Shown piece after piece: positions 45,045 to 55,112 of a DNA stretch of 64,000 nt; within the stretch, counting starts at the first letter, position 1, and every line of letters starts with the position of its first letter. The notes under the pieces were generated by a model. It saw only the letters and a list, made by a program, of their open reading frames with translations. It had not been told where the DNA came from and searched no databases. Both the position numbers and the translations under genes were made by a program. Source of the stretch: Myxococcus stipitatus (GTDB lineage Bacteria > Myxococcota > Myxococcia > Myxococcales > Myxococcaceae); the NCBI RefSeq assembly GCF_038561935.1, contig NZ_CP102770.1, positions 3,224,001 to 3,288,000 on the forward strand, read 5' to 3'.

Positions 45045-46844
45045 CTAGAGGCCGGTGATGAGCCGCACGCCGCGCTCCCGGCTCAGCGCATCCCGTGCCG
45101 CGTCCGTGACGGCCGTGCCCCGCAGGTCCAACGCTCTCAGCCGTGGAAGCGACCGCAGCGAGTCCAGCCCCGCGTCGGTGACGCCCGTGCGTGTCAGGTA
45201 GAGCGTGTGAAGCCCCGGTGGGAGATGACCCAGGGAGGCATCCCCCAATCGCCCCCGGGCGAGGCTGAGCCAGGTGAGGCGCGTCAGCCCTTGGAGGGCG
45301 GGGGTGTAGTGGGCCTCCAGCCACGTCGCGCCCAGGTCCAGGTGGGCGAGGTGTGGCAGGCGCTGGAGGTGGACGAGCCCGGAGCCGTTGACGAGGGTTC
45401 CCGAGAGGTGGAGCGCCGCAAGCTCCGTCAGCTCGCCGAGCTGTCCCAGGCCCAGGTCCGTGAGCAGGGTGCGCTCGGCGCGCAGCGATTGGAGGCGGGA
45501 CAGGGGGCGGAGCGACGGCAGCCACTCGTCGTTGAAGGCGGTGCGGCTCAGGTCCAGCTCGCGCAGCCCGGTAGGAATGTGCGCCAGCGCCTCCGGGCCG
45601 ATGGGGGTGTGGCTCAGGTCCAGCCGGGTGAGATGCTCCATCTTCCGGAGCACCGCGAGCGAGTCCGCCGTCACGGTGAGGCCCGACAGGCCCAGCCGTT
45701 CGAGCGCGCTCATCGCGTCCAATGACGTGAGCCCCGCGCCCGTGACGGTGGTGCGCGACAGCTCCAGCTCGCGCAAGGACACCAGGCCGCGCAGGTGCCG
45801 CATCGCCGCGTCGTCGAGTCGCGTGTCGTCGAGGTGCAGCAGCTCCAGTCGAATCAGTCCCGCGACGTGCTCGAGGCCCGGGCCCTGGAGCCGCGTCTTG
45901 GTGAGGACCAGCGCCCTGAGCGACGTCGACTCCGCGAGGTGGAGGAGCCCCGCGTCCGTCACCTGCGTCTCGCCCAGGTGGAGGGCTTCCAGCTCGCGCA
46001 GTGTGCCGATGTGCGCGAGCCCCGCGTCGGTGACGCCGGTTCGCGCGAGCCCCAGCCAGGTGAGGTGGGGCAGGTCCCGCAGCCGCGCGAGGCCCACGTC
46101 CGTCACCCGCGTCCCGCTCAGGATGAGCGTGTGCAGGTGGGCCCCGGGCACCCAGGCGAGGACGCTGTCGTCCGTCAATGTGTCCGAGAGGTCCAGCCAC
46201 TCCAGCGCCGTCTGGGCCGCGAGGGGCCGGAGTCCCCGGGCGCTCACCGACGTTCCCGTGAGCCCCAGCCGCCGCAGCGTGGTGAGCCCTTCGAGGAACA
46301 CGAGGCCCCGGTCCGATATCGCCGTCTCGTCCAGGCGCACCACGGCCAGGCGCCGAAGCCCCGTCAGGTGCTGGAGCCCGGCATCCGTCACCCGCGTGCC
46401 GTCGAGGTGCAAGGCTTCCCAGGTGGTGACGTCCTTCAGCGCGCCCAGGTGGGCATCGCCCAGCGACGAGCCGGAAGCACGCAGCGCCACGAGGCTCGTG
46501 CCTCGCACGAGCGCGGCGAGCAGCGTGGGCGAGGGGACGCCCGTGGACTCGAAGCAGAGCCCCGGCACCTGGTGGCTCGCGAGCGCCCGGGCCACCTGGT
46601 GCGCGTCGTCGGGGGACGTCACGGGTCGCACGGGCTCCGCGCACCAATCCCTCTCAGAGGGAGGCTGGAAGCCGGAGGCCTCCGTCGTCAGCGTGGACCA
46701 GGGGGTGGTGCTCCCATCGGGGAGCACCCGGTAGGTCGAGAGCACGGGACGGGGTGGCTCGACGGGTGGGGCGGGCTTCGGTGCGGTGGCGCATCCCAGC
46801 ATGAAGCACAGCGCTCCTCCGAGTCGCGACAGCCCACCACCCAT
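45045..46844 (-). CDS. Leucine-rich repeat lipoprotein
   Basis: A 599-residue protein with a lipoprotein signal (GGALCFMLGCA) and a Pro-rich linker. From about residue 110 to the end it consists of roughly 20 leucine-rich repeats of 23-24 residues with the pattern L-x-x-L-x-L-x-x-T-x-V-T-D-x-G-L. Such repeats form a curved solenoid for protein binding; related bacterial LRR lipoproteins are often surface-exposed. AGAGGTGAC precedes the ATG. The long antisense open frames across it are shadows of its repeat structure. Confidence 0.88.
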   Translation of the reverse strand: MGGGLSRLGGALCFMLGCATAPKPAPPVEPPRPVLSTYRVLPDGSTTPWSTLTTEASGFQPPSERDWCAEPVRPVTSPDDAHQVARALASHQVPGLCFESTGVPSPTLLAALVRGTSLVALRASGSSLGDAHLGALKDVTTWEALHLDGTRVTDAGLQHLTGLRRLAVVRLDETAISDRGLVFLEGLTTLRRLGLTGTSVSARGLRPLAAQTALEWLDLSDTLTDDSVLAWVPGAHLHTLILSGTRVTDVGLARLRDLPHLTWLGLARTGVTDAGLAHIGTLRELEALHLGETQVTDAGLLHLAESTSLRALVLTKTRLQGPGLEHVAGLIRLELLHLDDTRLDDAAMRHLRGLVSLRELELSRTTVTGAGLTSLDAMSALERLGLSGLTVTADSLAVLRKMEHLTRLDLSHTPIGPEALAHIPTGLRELDLSRTAFNDEWLPSLRPLSRLQSLRAERTLLTDLGLGQLGELTELAALHLSGTLVNGSGLVHLQRLPHLAHLDLGATWLEAHYTPALQGLTRLTWLSLARGRLGDASLGHLPPGLHTLYLTRTGVTDAGLDSLRSLPRLRALDLRGTAVTDAARDALSRERGVRLITGL

Positions 46845-46928
46845 GCAGTCACCTCTTGCGAGAGAATCGGCGCGGGGAGCATGACGCAGCGACGCGAGGC
46901 GCGGAAGCCGAAGTGTGAGGGGGGCCGC

Positions 46929-47825
46929 TCAAGGCGTCTTCGTGACGGCGAGCAGCTTCTCCACCGCCAGCAGCACCGAGGCGGCGCTGGCCGGGTGCTT
47001 CACGAAGGCGGCGGGGTTGAGGTTCGTCAGCCGCCCCATCAGCGAGTCCGGGCCGCTGACGTTGACCATGATGACGCGGGTGCCGGGGCGGGCCGCGGTG
47101 CTGAGCACGTCGAGCGCGGTGCCGGTGTCCACGACGATGATGGGCGCGGGCCGCGTGGTGTCCGTCGCGATGCGCAGGCCCTTCTGCTCGAACAGCTCGG
47201 AGACCAGCGCGAGCAGGCGCGTGTCCGTCAGGCTCACCAACACGGGCACGCGGGTGTCCAGCTCCACGGCGGGGGCGGCCTGGGGCGAAGGGCCCTTGCC
47301 CAGCTCGCGCACGTCCTTGGTCAGCCACTGCATCACGTCCGCCTTCAGCACGCCGCGCACGCGCTGGAGCAGCGACGCGTCCTGCGTCAGGAAGAGCTTC
47401 AGCCGTCGCTCCGCCTCCGGAGGCAGCTGGGTGAAGGCCACGCCCATCTCGTCGTCCCGAGACCACGCCACCTGCGCGAGGGTGCGCAGGGCCTGGGGTG
47501 TGTCGGGGAGGGTGATGCGCAGCTCCAAGGTGCTGCCCACCGGCAGCGCGCGCGTCGTCCGGATGGCCAGTCCTCCGGCGCCGATGTTCTTGCTGTACGC
47601 GCGCACCACGTCGTCCTGGGTGGCGAATGTCACCTCGAGCACAGCCTCCGCGCGCGCGGCGCGGACGGGCAGCTGACTGCCTTCGGGAGGAAGGGCGCCC
47701 AGCTCCAGGAGCACGTCGCGCAGCAGCTCCAGGCGCTGCTCTTCCTCGGGGCCGAGCGCCTGCGTGCGTTGGCGTTCCAACAGGGACTTGTACTCCTCCA
47801 GCGCGTTGACACGTGGACTTCCCAT
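46929..47825 (-). CDS. PilZ-domain protein with a C-terminal receiver-like region
   Basis: A 298-residue cytosolic protein. Residues 45-140 match a PilZ-like domain of the myxobacterial TIGR02266 type (EVTFATQDDVVRAYSKNIGA and GGLAIRTTRALPVGSTLELR), although the canonical c-di-GMP-binding RxxxR/DxSxxG is only partly kept. The C-terminal 110 residues (VPVLVSLTDTRLLALVSELF and IIVVDTG...RVIMVNV) resemble a CheY-like fold, without a clear phosphorylatable Asp. The ATG at 47825 (MGSPRV) is favoured over 47864. Likely a c-di-GMP or motility-related regulator by family; specific role unknown. Confidence 0.8.
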   Translation of the reverse strand: MGSPRVNALEEYKSLLERQRTQALGPEEEQRLELLRDVLLELGALPPEGSQLPVRAARAEAVLEVTFATQDDVVRAYSKNIGAGGLAIRTTRALPVGSTLELRITLPDTPQALRTLAQVAWSRDDEMGVAFTQLPPEAERRLKLFLTQDASLLQRVRGVLKADVMQWLTKDVRELGKGPSPQAAPAVELDTRVPVLVSLTDTRLLALVSELFEQKGLRIATDTTRPAPIIVVDTGTALDVLSTAARPGTRVIMVNVSGPDSLMGRLTNLNPAAFVKHPASAASVLLAVEKLLAVTKTP

Positions 47826-47935
47826 GAGCTCCCCGCCAGCTGGGTCCGTTGCGTAGCGTGCCATGCGCGCGCCAACCCGCGCGAGAGGTCCGCTTCCACC
47901 CTGCCGCCGAGGTTTCTCCCTGCTATAGCCACTTC

Positions 47936-48688
47936 ATGGATGCCTCGTTCGAGCCCCCGGAACGACCGGGAACGTTGAGTAGCCTCCTTCGCTGGACCGT
48001 GGCCTGTGCCGCGATGCCTCCCCTGCTGCTCCCCGCGCTCGCGCTGGGGCCGCTGCGCCCGAGCTCCTCGGATGCACTCATGCGCACCTGGTGTCTCTGG
48101 GCGCGTCGCGTCTTCGGTGTGGACGTGGAGGTGGTGGACCACAACGAGGGTGGGTACGACGACGGCGCGCCGTATGTCTTCCTCCAGCTGAACCAGACGA
48201 GCCTGAGCGAGGCGTTCGTCACCACCGCGGCGCTTCCCCGGTGGGCGCTCATCTTCATGAACATCGAGTTCGCGGCGCTGCCCTTCATCGGGTGGGTGCC
48301 GGTGTCGCAAGGCTCCGTGGTGGTGGTGCGCCAATGGAGCGCGCAGGCGCGGCGCGCCGTGGACCGGGCCGCGGACGCCCTGCGCAGGGGCGCCTGCTTC
48401 TACATGTCCATCGAGGGCCGCCGCAGCCCCGACGGCGCGCTGGGGCCGTACAAGAAGGGCGCGGCGGTGCTCGCCATCCGCTCCGGGGCCCGCATCGTCC
48501 CCATGGTGTTTCATGGCGCGCGGGACGTGCTCCCCTTCGGAGAATGGCGTGTGCGGCCGGGGCGCGTGCGCGTGGAGCTCCTCCCCGCCATCGAGACGGA
48601 GGGGATGTCCTACGAGGACCGGGACGCACTGGTGGAGCGGCTGCGCTCACTGGCGCAGGCCCAGGGACTGGGGCGTCCGCCAGGCTGA
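47936..48688 (+). CDS. PlsC-like acyltransferase homologue with altered catalytic motif
   Basis: A 250-residue protein of the 1-acyl-glycerol-3-phosphate acyltransferase fold with an N-terminal hydrophobic helix. Block I, normally N-H-x-S-x-x-D, reads NQTSLSE: the catalytic His is Gln and the Asp is Glu. Block III EGRRSPDGALGPYKKGA and block IV VPMVFHGA are conserved. The change of both catalytic residues suggests loss or change of acyltransfer chemistry. It is divergent from the PilZ gene and 38 bases upstream of the amidase gene. Confidence 0.8.
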   Translation: MDASFEPPERPGTLSSLLRWTVACAAMPPLLLPALALGPLRPSSSDALMRTWCLWARRVFGVDVEVVDHNEGGYDDGAPYVFLQLNQTSLSEAFVTTAALPRWALIFMNIEFAALPFIGWVPVSQGSVVVVRQWSAQARRAVDRAADALRRGACFYMSIEGRRSPDGALGPYKKGAAVLAIRSGARIVPMVFHGARDVLPFGEWRVRPGRVRVELLPAIETEGMSYEDRDALVERLRSLAQAQGLGRPPG

Positions 48689-48726
48689 GTCACACGCGCG
48701 GGCTCGCGGCGAGTAGGCTTGCCGCC

Positions 48727-50400
48727 ATGGCCTATCAACGCAATCCCGTGAAGGCGCCGCGCGTGTCGGGGCTCGCGCTCAAGGCGTTCGTCAACACCCT
48801 GGAGAGCTCGGTCGGAGCTCCCGTGTTGGAGAAGCTGGTGCGGGACAGTGGCATCACCCCGTGGCGGGAGCTGTCGCCCGGAGACGCGCCGCCGCTTCAG
48901 TTCCCCCTGCCGCCCGGTGCTCCCGCGACGGAGCCCCAGTCCCCGGCCGAGCAGTCCGTGCGCGCCATCGCCGCGCGGGCCTCTCCGCCGGAGCGGGAGA
49001 CGGTGGGCGCGTTCATGCGGGCCTATCGCGAGGGACGCACGGACCCCGTCGCCGTGGCGCGCCGGCTGAATGAGGCGCTGGACACGTTGGAGCAGGGCGA
49101 AGCGCGCATGGGGATGTTCATCACGCGCAAGCCGGAGGAGGTGCTGCGAGCCGCGGAGGCCTCCGCGGAGCGCCTGCGCGCCGGCCGTCCGTTGAGCGTG
49201 TTGGACGGCGTGCCGGTGGTGGTGAAGGACGAGGTGGACGTGGCGGGCTATCCCACGACGCTGGGCACCCGGTTCAGGACCCAGGTGGCGTCGGTGGATG
49301 CGACGGTGACCGCGCGCCTGCGGGCCGCGGGGGCGCTCATCCTGGGCAAGGCCAACATGCAGGAGATTGGCATCAACCCCATCGGGCTGAATCCGCACCA
49401 CGGCGCCGCGCGCAACCCGTGGAACCGGGGGCACATCACCGGCGGCAGCTCCAGTGGCTCGGCGGCCGTGGTGGCCGCGGGCCTGTGCCCGTTGAGTGTC
49501 GGCGCGGACGGCGGGGGCTCCATCCGCATCCCCGCGGCGCTGTGCGGCATCGTCGGCCTCAAGGCCACCTGGGGCCGCATCCCCGAGACGGGCGTGCCGC
49601 CGCTCTGCTGGAACGTGGGCCACGTCGGGCCCATGGGGCTGACGGTCGACGACGTCGCGGCCCTGTATGCGCTGCTCGCCGGGCCCGATGGCAAGGACGT
49701 GGTGTCGCAGACGCAGCCCGCGCACCACCTGTCTGGCTATGAGCGCGCGGACCTGACGGGAATCCGGCTGGGCATCTGCTGGCCGTACTTCGAGGACGCC
49801 GCGCCCGACGTGGTGGCGCGCTGCAAGGACGCGGTGAAGGCGCTCACGGACGCGGGCGCGGCGGTGGTGGAGATTCCCGCGCCGGACCTGAACACGGTGC
49901 TCTGGACGCACAGCTGCATCATCCTGAGCGAGATGGCGGAGTCGATGCTGCCGCACACACGCGAGCGCGTCTCCGACTTCGGGCTCGACTCGCGCACCAA
50001 CCTGGCCATCGGCCGGCACTTCCGCGCCACGGACCTGGTGCACGCGCTGCGACACCGCCACCGGCTGACGCGAGAGCTGCTGGCGGTCATGTCCGGCGTG
50101 GACGTCATCATCACCCCCACGACTGCCATCTCCGCGCCCCCCATCCCCGAGTCGACGCTTCCCGACGGCGAGTCGAACCTCCAGGTCGCGGACGCGCTGA
50201 TGCGCTTCGTGCGCGAGGGCAACCTGACGGGCTTCCCCGCGCTGTCCGTCCCCGCGGGCCATGACCGCGCTGGCCTGCCCGTGGGCGTGCAGCTCATGGG
50301 GCGGCCCTTCGAGGAGCACCTGCTCCTGCGCCTGGGGCGCGTGGTGGAGAGCGCCACGCCCGTGCGCACGCCTTCGCTCCACGTCACCGCCTTGCGGTGA
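48727..50400 (+). CDS. Amidase-signature family hydrolase
   Basis: A 557-residue soluble enzyme of the GatA/FAAH-like amidase family. The catalytic Lys is in VPVVVKDEVD, the cis-Ser and nucleophile Ser in GGSSSGSAAVVAAGL, and the family block GADGGGSIRIPAALCGIVG is intact, so the Ser-cisSer-Lys triad is complete. The N-terminal 100 residues are an extra helical segment. It hydrolyses amide bonds of unknown substrate. A hairpin terminator follows its stop codon. Confidence 0.9.
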   Translation: MAYQRNPVKAPRVSGLALKAFVNTLESSVGAPVLEKLVRDSGITPWRELSPGDAPPLQFPLPPGAPATEPQSPAEQSVRAIAARASPPERETVGAFMRAYREGRTDPVAVARRLNEALDTLEQGEARMGMFITRKPEEVLRAAEASAERLRAGRPLSVLDGVPVVVKDEVDVAGYPTTLGTRFRTQVASVDATVTARLRAAGALILGKANMQEIGINPIGLNPHHGAARNPWNRGHITGGSSSGSAAVVAAGLCPLSVGADGGGSIRIPAALCGIVGLKATWGRIPETGVPPLCWNVGHVGPMGLTVDDVAALYALLAGPDGKDVVSQTQPAHHLSGYERADLTGIRLGICWPYFEDAAPDVVARCKDAVKALTDAGAAVVEIPAPDLNTVLWTHSCIILSEMAESMLPHTRERVSDFGLDSRTNLAIGRHFRATDLVHALRHRHRLTRELLAVMSGVDVIITPTTAISAPPIPESTLPDGESNLQVADALMRFVREGNLTGFPALSVPAGHDRAGLPVGVQLMGRPFEEHLLLRLGRVVESATPVRTPSLHVTALR

Positions 50401-50413
50401 GGGATGTGCTCGA

Positions 50414-50440
50414 GGGCGGCCCCGAGTCCCAGGGCCGCCC
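50414..50440 (+). terminator. Hairpin terminator after the amidase gene
   Basis: GGGCGGCCC (50414-50422) pairs perfectly with GGGCCGCCC (50432-50440) around a 9-base loop, 13 bases after the amidase stop. Confidence 0.65.
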
Positions 50441-50621
50441 CGCATGTCACTCTTCAATCCGGATGTATCCAGCCGTTTTGTATACCTTCTGAATTTCGCC
50501 AGGACTGTCGCTCGTGGCGGTGATGAGGGATTGAGCTGGCAATTCGAGAAGAGATGGTCAGGATGCCTTTCGAGGCCGGACGTCAATTCCTGTCATCCGG
50601 GCGGCTCGGAGGAATCCAATC

Positions 50622-52070
50622 ATGCGATGGAATCAACAGGGGGGCTGGCTCCCCGTGGTGCTGGCGGCGTCCGTCTGGAGTGCGTGTGGCCCGGCGTCTC
50701 CGCCCGCGCCCGAGCCGGACTCTCCCGGCGTGGTCTCCGCGGGGCTCGCCGAGCTCGTCGTGAACGGAGACTTCAGCGGAGGCTCGGTGGCGCCCTGGTG
50801 GAGCGGCCCCAACACGCAGTCGGTGGTGGAGAACGGGCGGCTGCGGGTCAACGTCACGGGCGGCACGGCGAATCCGTGGGATGCGCCCATGGGACAGGAT
50901 GGCATCGCCCTGGTGAACGGTCAGTCGTACACCTTGGCCTTCACCGCGTCCGCCTCCGCGCCCGTGACGGTGCGGGTGACGGCGCAGCTGGGGACGGCGC
51001 CGTACACCGCGCCGCTGGACCAGCGCATCACCCTGGATGGCACGCCGCGCTCGTTCTCGTTCCCCTTCACCTCGAACCTGGGCACGACGGCCGGACAGGT
51101 GACCTTCCAGCTGGGCGGCGCGGGGGCCTTCTCCGCGTTCCTGGACAACATCTCGCTCTCCACGGGAGGCGGAGGCGGTGGGGGCGGCGGGCCGCTGGGG
51201 ATGACCAGCGGCTTCTACGTCGACCCGGACTCCAACCCCGCGGTGTGGGTGCGCAACAACGGCTGGGACTCGCGCGCGGCGAGCATCCAGGGCGCCATCG
51301 CGAGCAAGGCGGGGGCGAAGTGGTTCGGCAACTGGAGCGGAGACATCGCCTCGGCGGTCTCCAGCTACGTCGCCGCGGCGGACGCGGCGGACAAGCTCCC
51401 GGTGCTGGTGGCCTACAACATCCCCGGGCGTGACTGCGGCAGCCACTCGGGCGGTGGCGCGGGCAGCCCCGAGGCCTACCGGACGTGGATCTCCGCGTTC
51501 GTCACCGGCCTGGGCAACCGCCCCGCCGTGGTCATCATCGAGCCCGACGCGGTGGCGCAGCTCGACTGCCTCCCCAACGACACCGAGCGCGGCACGCGGC
51601 TGGGCCTCTTGCGGTACGCGACGGAGCAGCTGCGGGACCGCGCGCCGAACACCTGGGCCTACCTGGATGGAGGCAACGCGGGCTGGATTGCCGCCGACAC
51701 CATGGCGCAACGGCTGGAATCCGCCGGTGCGCGCAACATCCGAGGCTTCGCCCTCAACGTGTCGAACTACTACCCCACGGACGCCTCCACCGCGTACGGC
51801 GCGGCGGTCAACGGCGCGCTGAACACGCGCTATGCGTACACGCGCCCCTTCGTGGTGGACACCAGCCGCAATGGCAATGGGCACAACGGCGACTGGTGCA
51901 ACCCCGCGGGCCGCAAGCTGGGCGCGGTGTCCCAGACGGGGGGCGGCGCGGAGATGCTGCTGTGGGTGAAGGTGCCTGGGGACTCCGACGGAAACTGCGG
52001 CATCGCGCCGAACACGCCCGCGGGTCAGTTCAGTCCCGACATCGCGATGCGCCTCATCTCGGGTACGTGA
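50622..52070 (+). CDS. Secreted GH6 cellulase with N-terminal carbohydrate-binding module
   Basis: A 482-residue exported protein (hydrophobic signal LPVVLAASVWSAC). Residues 40-180 resemble a CBM4_9-type beta-sandwich (ELVVNGDFSGGSVAPWW), then a poly-Gly linker (about 184-193), then a glycoside hydrolase family 6 domain. The latter has the family motifs VLVAYNIPGRDCG and VVIIEPDAVAQLDC, the second carrying the catalytic acid Asp, plus CNPAGRKLG near the end. GH6 enzymes cleave cellulose with inversion. A predatory or polysaccharide-degrading role is plausible. Confidence 0.9.
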   Translation: MRWNQQGGWLPVVLAASVWSACGPASPPAPEPDSPGVVSAGLAELVVNGDFSGGSVAPWWSGPNTQSVVENGRLRVNVTGGTANPWDAPMGQDGIALVNGQSYTLAFTASASAPVTVRVTAQLGTAPYTAPLDQRITLDGTPRSFSFPFTSNLGTTAGQVTFQLGGAGAFSAFLDNISLSTGGGGGGGGGPLGMTSGFYVDPDSNPAVWVRNNGWDSRAASIQGAIASKAGAKWFGNWSGDIASAVSSYVAAADAADKLPVLVAYNIPGRDCGSHSGGGAGSPEAYRTWISAFVTGLGNRPAVVIIEPDAVAQLDCLPNDTERGTRLGLLRYATEQLRDRAPNTWAYLDGGNAGWIAADTMAQRLESAGARNIRGFALNVSNYYPTDASTAYGAAVNGALNTRYAYTRPFVVDTSRNGNGHNGDWCNPAGRKLGAVSQTGGGAEMLLWVKVPGDSDGNCGIAPNTPAGQFSPDIAMRLISGT

Positions 52071-52163
52071 TTCCCCAACAATCGCCGCGCGTGTGAGGGC
52101 TCCCCGCGCGGTGAAGGACGAAGTGCTTGACGTTGCGGGAGGGCAGCGCTCGGATGCGCCCCC

Positions 52164-53822
52164 ATGTCCGAGCTGCTGACCCGCGCCGAAGCCTCGAATT
52201 ACGCCGAAACCTCGCGTCATTCCGACGTGCTCGCCTACATCGACGAGCTCTGCCGCCGCACGAAGCTCGCCCGAAGGGTGGACTTCGGGACGAGCGGGGA
52301 GGGACAGCCGTTGGTGTCCCTCATCGTGAGCGACCGCAACTGCTTCACGCCCGAGCAGGCGCGCAAGCAGAAGAAGGTCGTCGTGATGGTGGAGGCGAAC
52401 ATCCACGCGGGCGAGGTGGAGGGGAAGGAGGCGCTGCTGGCGCTCGCGCGGGATTTGACGCTGACGAAGCTGGGCCAGAAGGTGCTGGACCGGGTGTGCC
52501 TGGTCCTCATTCCCAACTTCAACCCGGACGGCAATGACCGCATCAGCCCCAACAACCGCAAGCTCAACCTGAAGAGCCTGGAGGGGCAGGTCAACCCCGA
52601 GAGCGGCGTGGGCACGCGCTACACGGGCGAGGGCTGGAACCTCAACCGCGACAGCATGAAGCAGGAGGCGCCGGAGACGCGCGCCATCGCGAAGCTGCAC
52701 CAGACGTGGTGGCCGGAGGTCTTCATCGACTGCCACACCACGGACGGCAGCATCCACGACTTCGACCTGACGTTCGACACGTCGCACTCGAACGAGCCGC
52801 TGTTCCAGGAGCTGCGCGACTACAACCGCGCGATGCTGGAGCGCGTGTCGGAGGCGGTGAAGAAGCGCCACGGCTTCGACAGCTTCTGGTACGGCAACTA
52901 CCGCGAGGAGGACGTCCCCACCTCGGGCTGGCACACCTATCCGGCGCTCCCGCGCTTCGGCAGCCACTACCGCGGCCTGCTGGGCCGGCTGGACGTGCTG
53001 CTGGAGACGTACAGCTACATCGACTACCCGCGCCGCTGCGCGGTGATGTACGCGTGGCTGCTGGAGCTGATTCGCGAGGCGGCCCGGAGCGCGAAGGCGT
53101 ACCTCTCCGTCACCCAGGACGCGCAGGACGCCATCATCGCGCGCGGCAAGAACCCGGACCCTCGGGAGCTGGTGGGCATCAACTACGGCGTGGCCACCCG
53201 GGACGCGGAAGGGGCGCTGACGTACGACTACCCGGCCTACGCGAAGCCCGGGGACATGGCGCGCATCCAGGCGTTCGACGAGAAGAGCATCGCGGAGCAC
53301 CGCTTCCCCGGGAAGAAGAAGAAGGTCTACCGCGTGCCGCACCACCGCACATTCCTGCCCACGCACGCGGTGAGCACACCGGAGGGCTACCTGGTGCCCG
53401 CGGAGCTGGCGCCCCGGCTGGAAGGCCACGGCATCCGCTTCGAGGTGCTCCCGAAGGCGCGCTCCTTCCTGGTGGACAGCTACCGCGTGGCCCGCCGCGA
53501 GGAGACCTTCAGCCCCGACGTGGCGGCGAACGTCCCGCGCCCGGGCGAGGCCGAGGTGCCGCTGAGCATGAAGCCCAAGCCCGTGCGCTTCGAGACGGTG
53601 CTGACGGTGGCGCCCGAGCGCACCACCCGTGAGTTCCCCCAGGGCACGCTCTACGTCCCCACCGCCCAGCGCGGCGGCACGCTGGCCGTGTACCTGCTGG
53701 AGCCGCACTCCGATGACGGCTTCTGCCGGTGGCAGTTCCTGGACAAGCAGGTGGAGGTGGGCGGGCTGTACCCCGTGCACCGCGTGGTGAGCCCCGCCCC
53801 CGCGCCGAAGAAGGCGGAGTAG
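52164..53822 (+). CDS. M14-family metallocarboxypeptidase
   Basis: A 552-residue protein without signal peptide. The zinc motif HAGEVEGKE gives His81 and Glu84; the third ligand lies in DCHTTDGS. The substrate-binding NPDGNDRISPNNRK and WNLNRDSMK match M14 peptidases. The C-terminal 200 residues are a beta-rich extension of unknown function. It likely removes C-terminal residues from peptides or acts on cell-wall peptides. It follows the cellulase gene in the same direction. Confidence 0.85.
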   Translation: MSELLTRAEASNYAETSRHSDVLAYIDELCRRTKLARRVDFGTSGEGQPLVSLIVSDRNCFTPEQARKQKKVVVMVEANIHAGEVEGKEALLALARDLTLTKLGQKVLDRVCLVLIPNFNPDGNDRISPNNRKLNLKSLEGQVNPESGVGTRYTGEGWNLNRDSMKQEAPETRAIAKLHQTWWPEVFIDCHTTDGSIHDFDLTFDTSHSNEPLFQELRDYNRAMLERVSEAVKKRHGFDSFWYGNYREEDVPTSGWHTYPALPRFGSHYRGLLGRLDVLLETYSYIDYPRRCAVMYAWLLELIREAARSAKAYLSVTQDAQDAIIARGKNPDPRELVGINYGVATRDAEGALTYDYPAYAKPGDMARIQAFDEKSIAEHRFPGKKKKVYRVPHHRTFLPTHAVSTPEGYLVPAELAPRLEGHGIRFEVLPKARSFLVDSYRVARREETFSPDVAANVPRPGEAEVPLSMKPKPVRFETVLTVAPERTTREFPQGTLYVPTAQRGGTLAVYLLEPHSDDGFCRWQFLDKQVEVGGLYPVHRVVSPAPAPKKAE

Positions 53823-53981
53823 GTAGGTGGAGGTGAGCTGGAGCCCGCATGAGTGGGGGCTCCAGCGCCAGGGGCGCGCCGCGGCGACATCCGACAGGGC
53901 GTGACGGTTCGTCCCTGGAGTTCCGCGGTTCGTCCCTTCGCGCGTGGAAGCAGTCCCGCATGCTCGTTAGCGTGCCGGGTC

Positions 53982-55112
53982 ATGCGTGATGAGGAGCAGG
54001 CCCGGCGAGGGGCCGGAGAGGTCGCGCCGCTACCGTCCTGGGCCGTCTGGACCGGGGCCTTGGGCTGGTGGCTCGCCGATGCGTTCGTCGCGGTGAGCCA
54101 GGTGCGCATCCTCCAGCGGCTCGGCGAGGCGAAGGCGCCGGAGGAGGAGCTGTGGCGCATGTCGCTCACCAGCTCGCTCTTGTGGGTCCCCATCACGGTG
54201 CTGTGTCTGCGCTTGTCGGAGCGCGTGCCCCTGGGGCGCCGGGGCGGCGCGCGTGCGCTGGTGGCCCATGGGGCGGCGCTGCTCGGAGTCCTCTTCGGAC
54301 GGGCGGCCTTCGTCATGCTCACGCAGGACCTGGTGGGCTGGTACGAGCGGATGCCGAGCGTGCCCGATTTGCTGGCGCAGAGTGTCGCCAACAACCTGCT
54401 GCCCTTCGTGTTGCTGACGGCGGGGGCGCATGCGCTGGGGCTCGCGAGGCGGGCACACGTGCGTCAGCGGCGCGCAGACCAGCTGCAGGCGCAGCTGGCG
54501 GAGGCGCGGCTCCAGGCCTTGGCCTCGCAGCTCCGACCGCACTTCCTCTTCAACGCGCTCAACGCGGTGGCCTCGCTGGTCCACGTGGACCCGGATGGCG
54601 CCGAGCGGATGCTGGCGCGGCTGGGGGACCTGCTGCGCCAGAGCTTGGAGTCCCATGGCCGGCAGGAGGTGACGCTGCGCGAGGAGCTGGCGGCGCTGAC
54701 GCCGTACCTGGACATCGAGCAGATTCGCTTCGGGCCTCGGCTGCAGGTGGCGTGGAGCCTGGCGCCGGATGTGATGGAGGCGCGGGTGCCCTTCCTCGCG
54801 TTGCAGCCGCTGGTGGAGAACGCCATCCGCCATGGCCTGGCGCCGCGCGCGGAGCCGGGGCGAATCGAAATCACGGCCGAGCGGGAGGGGACGGTGCTGC
54901 GGCTGTCCGTCCGGGACGACGGCATGGGGCCTCCGCCGGAGGGGCCGGTCCGGGTGGGCGGCGTGGGGTTGTCCAACCTGCGCGCGCGGCTGGTGACTTT
55001 GTACGGACCTCGCGCGGGCCTGGAGCTGCGTCGGGGGACGCCTCGCGGCGCGGTGGCGGAGCTGCGGGTGCCACTGGATGACATTCACGAAGGAGAACGG
55101 GTGGCGGCATGA
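53982..55112 (+). CDS. LytS-like sensor histidine kinase
   Basis: A 376-residue protein with about four N-terminal membrane helices (residues 20-150), then the His_kinase domain (PF06580): the phosphoacceptor His lies in LRPHFLFNALNAVASLV, followed by an ATPase domain with LVENAIRHGL and DDGMGPP. It senses an unknown signal and phosphorylates the LytTR regulator encoded next. The start ATG at 53982 lies just before the membrane segments. Its stop overlaps the next ATG, so both are translated as a pair. Confidence 0.92.
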   Translation: MRDEEQARRGAGEVAPLPSWAVWTGALGWWLADAFVAVSQVRILQRLGEAKAPEEELWRMSLTSSLLWVPITVLCLRLSERVPLGRRGGARALVAHGAALLGVLFGRAAFVMLTQDLVGWYERMPSVPDLLAQSVANNLLPFVLLTAGAHALGLARRAHVRQRRADQLQAQLAEARLQALASQLRPHFLFNALNAVASLVHVDPDGAERMLARLGDLLRQSLESHGRQEVTLREELAALTPYLDIEQIRFGPRLQVAWSLAPDVMEARVPFLALQPLVENAIRHGLAPRAEPGRIEITAEREGTVLRLSVRDDGMGPPPEGPVRVGGVGLSNLRARLVTLYGPRAGLELRRGTPRGAVAELRVPLDDIHEGERVAA

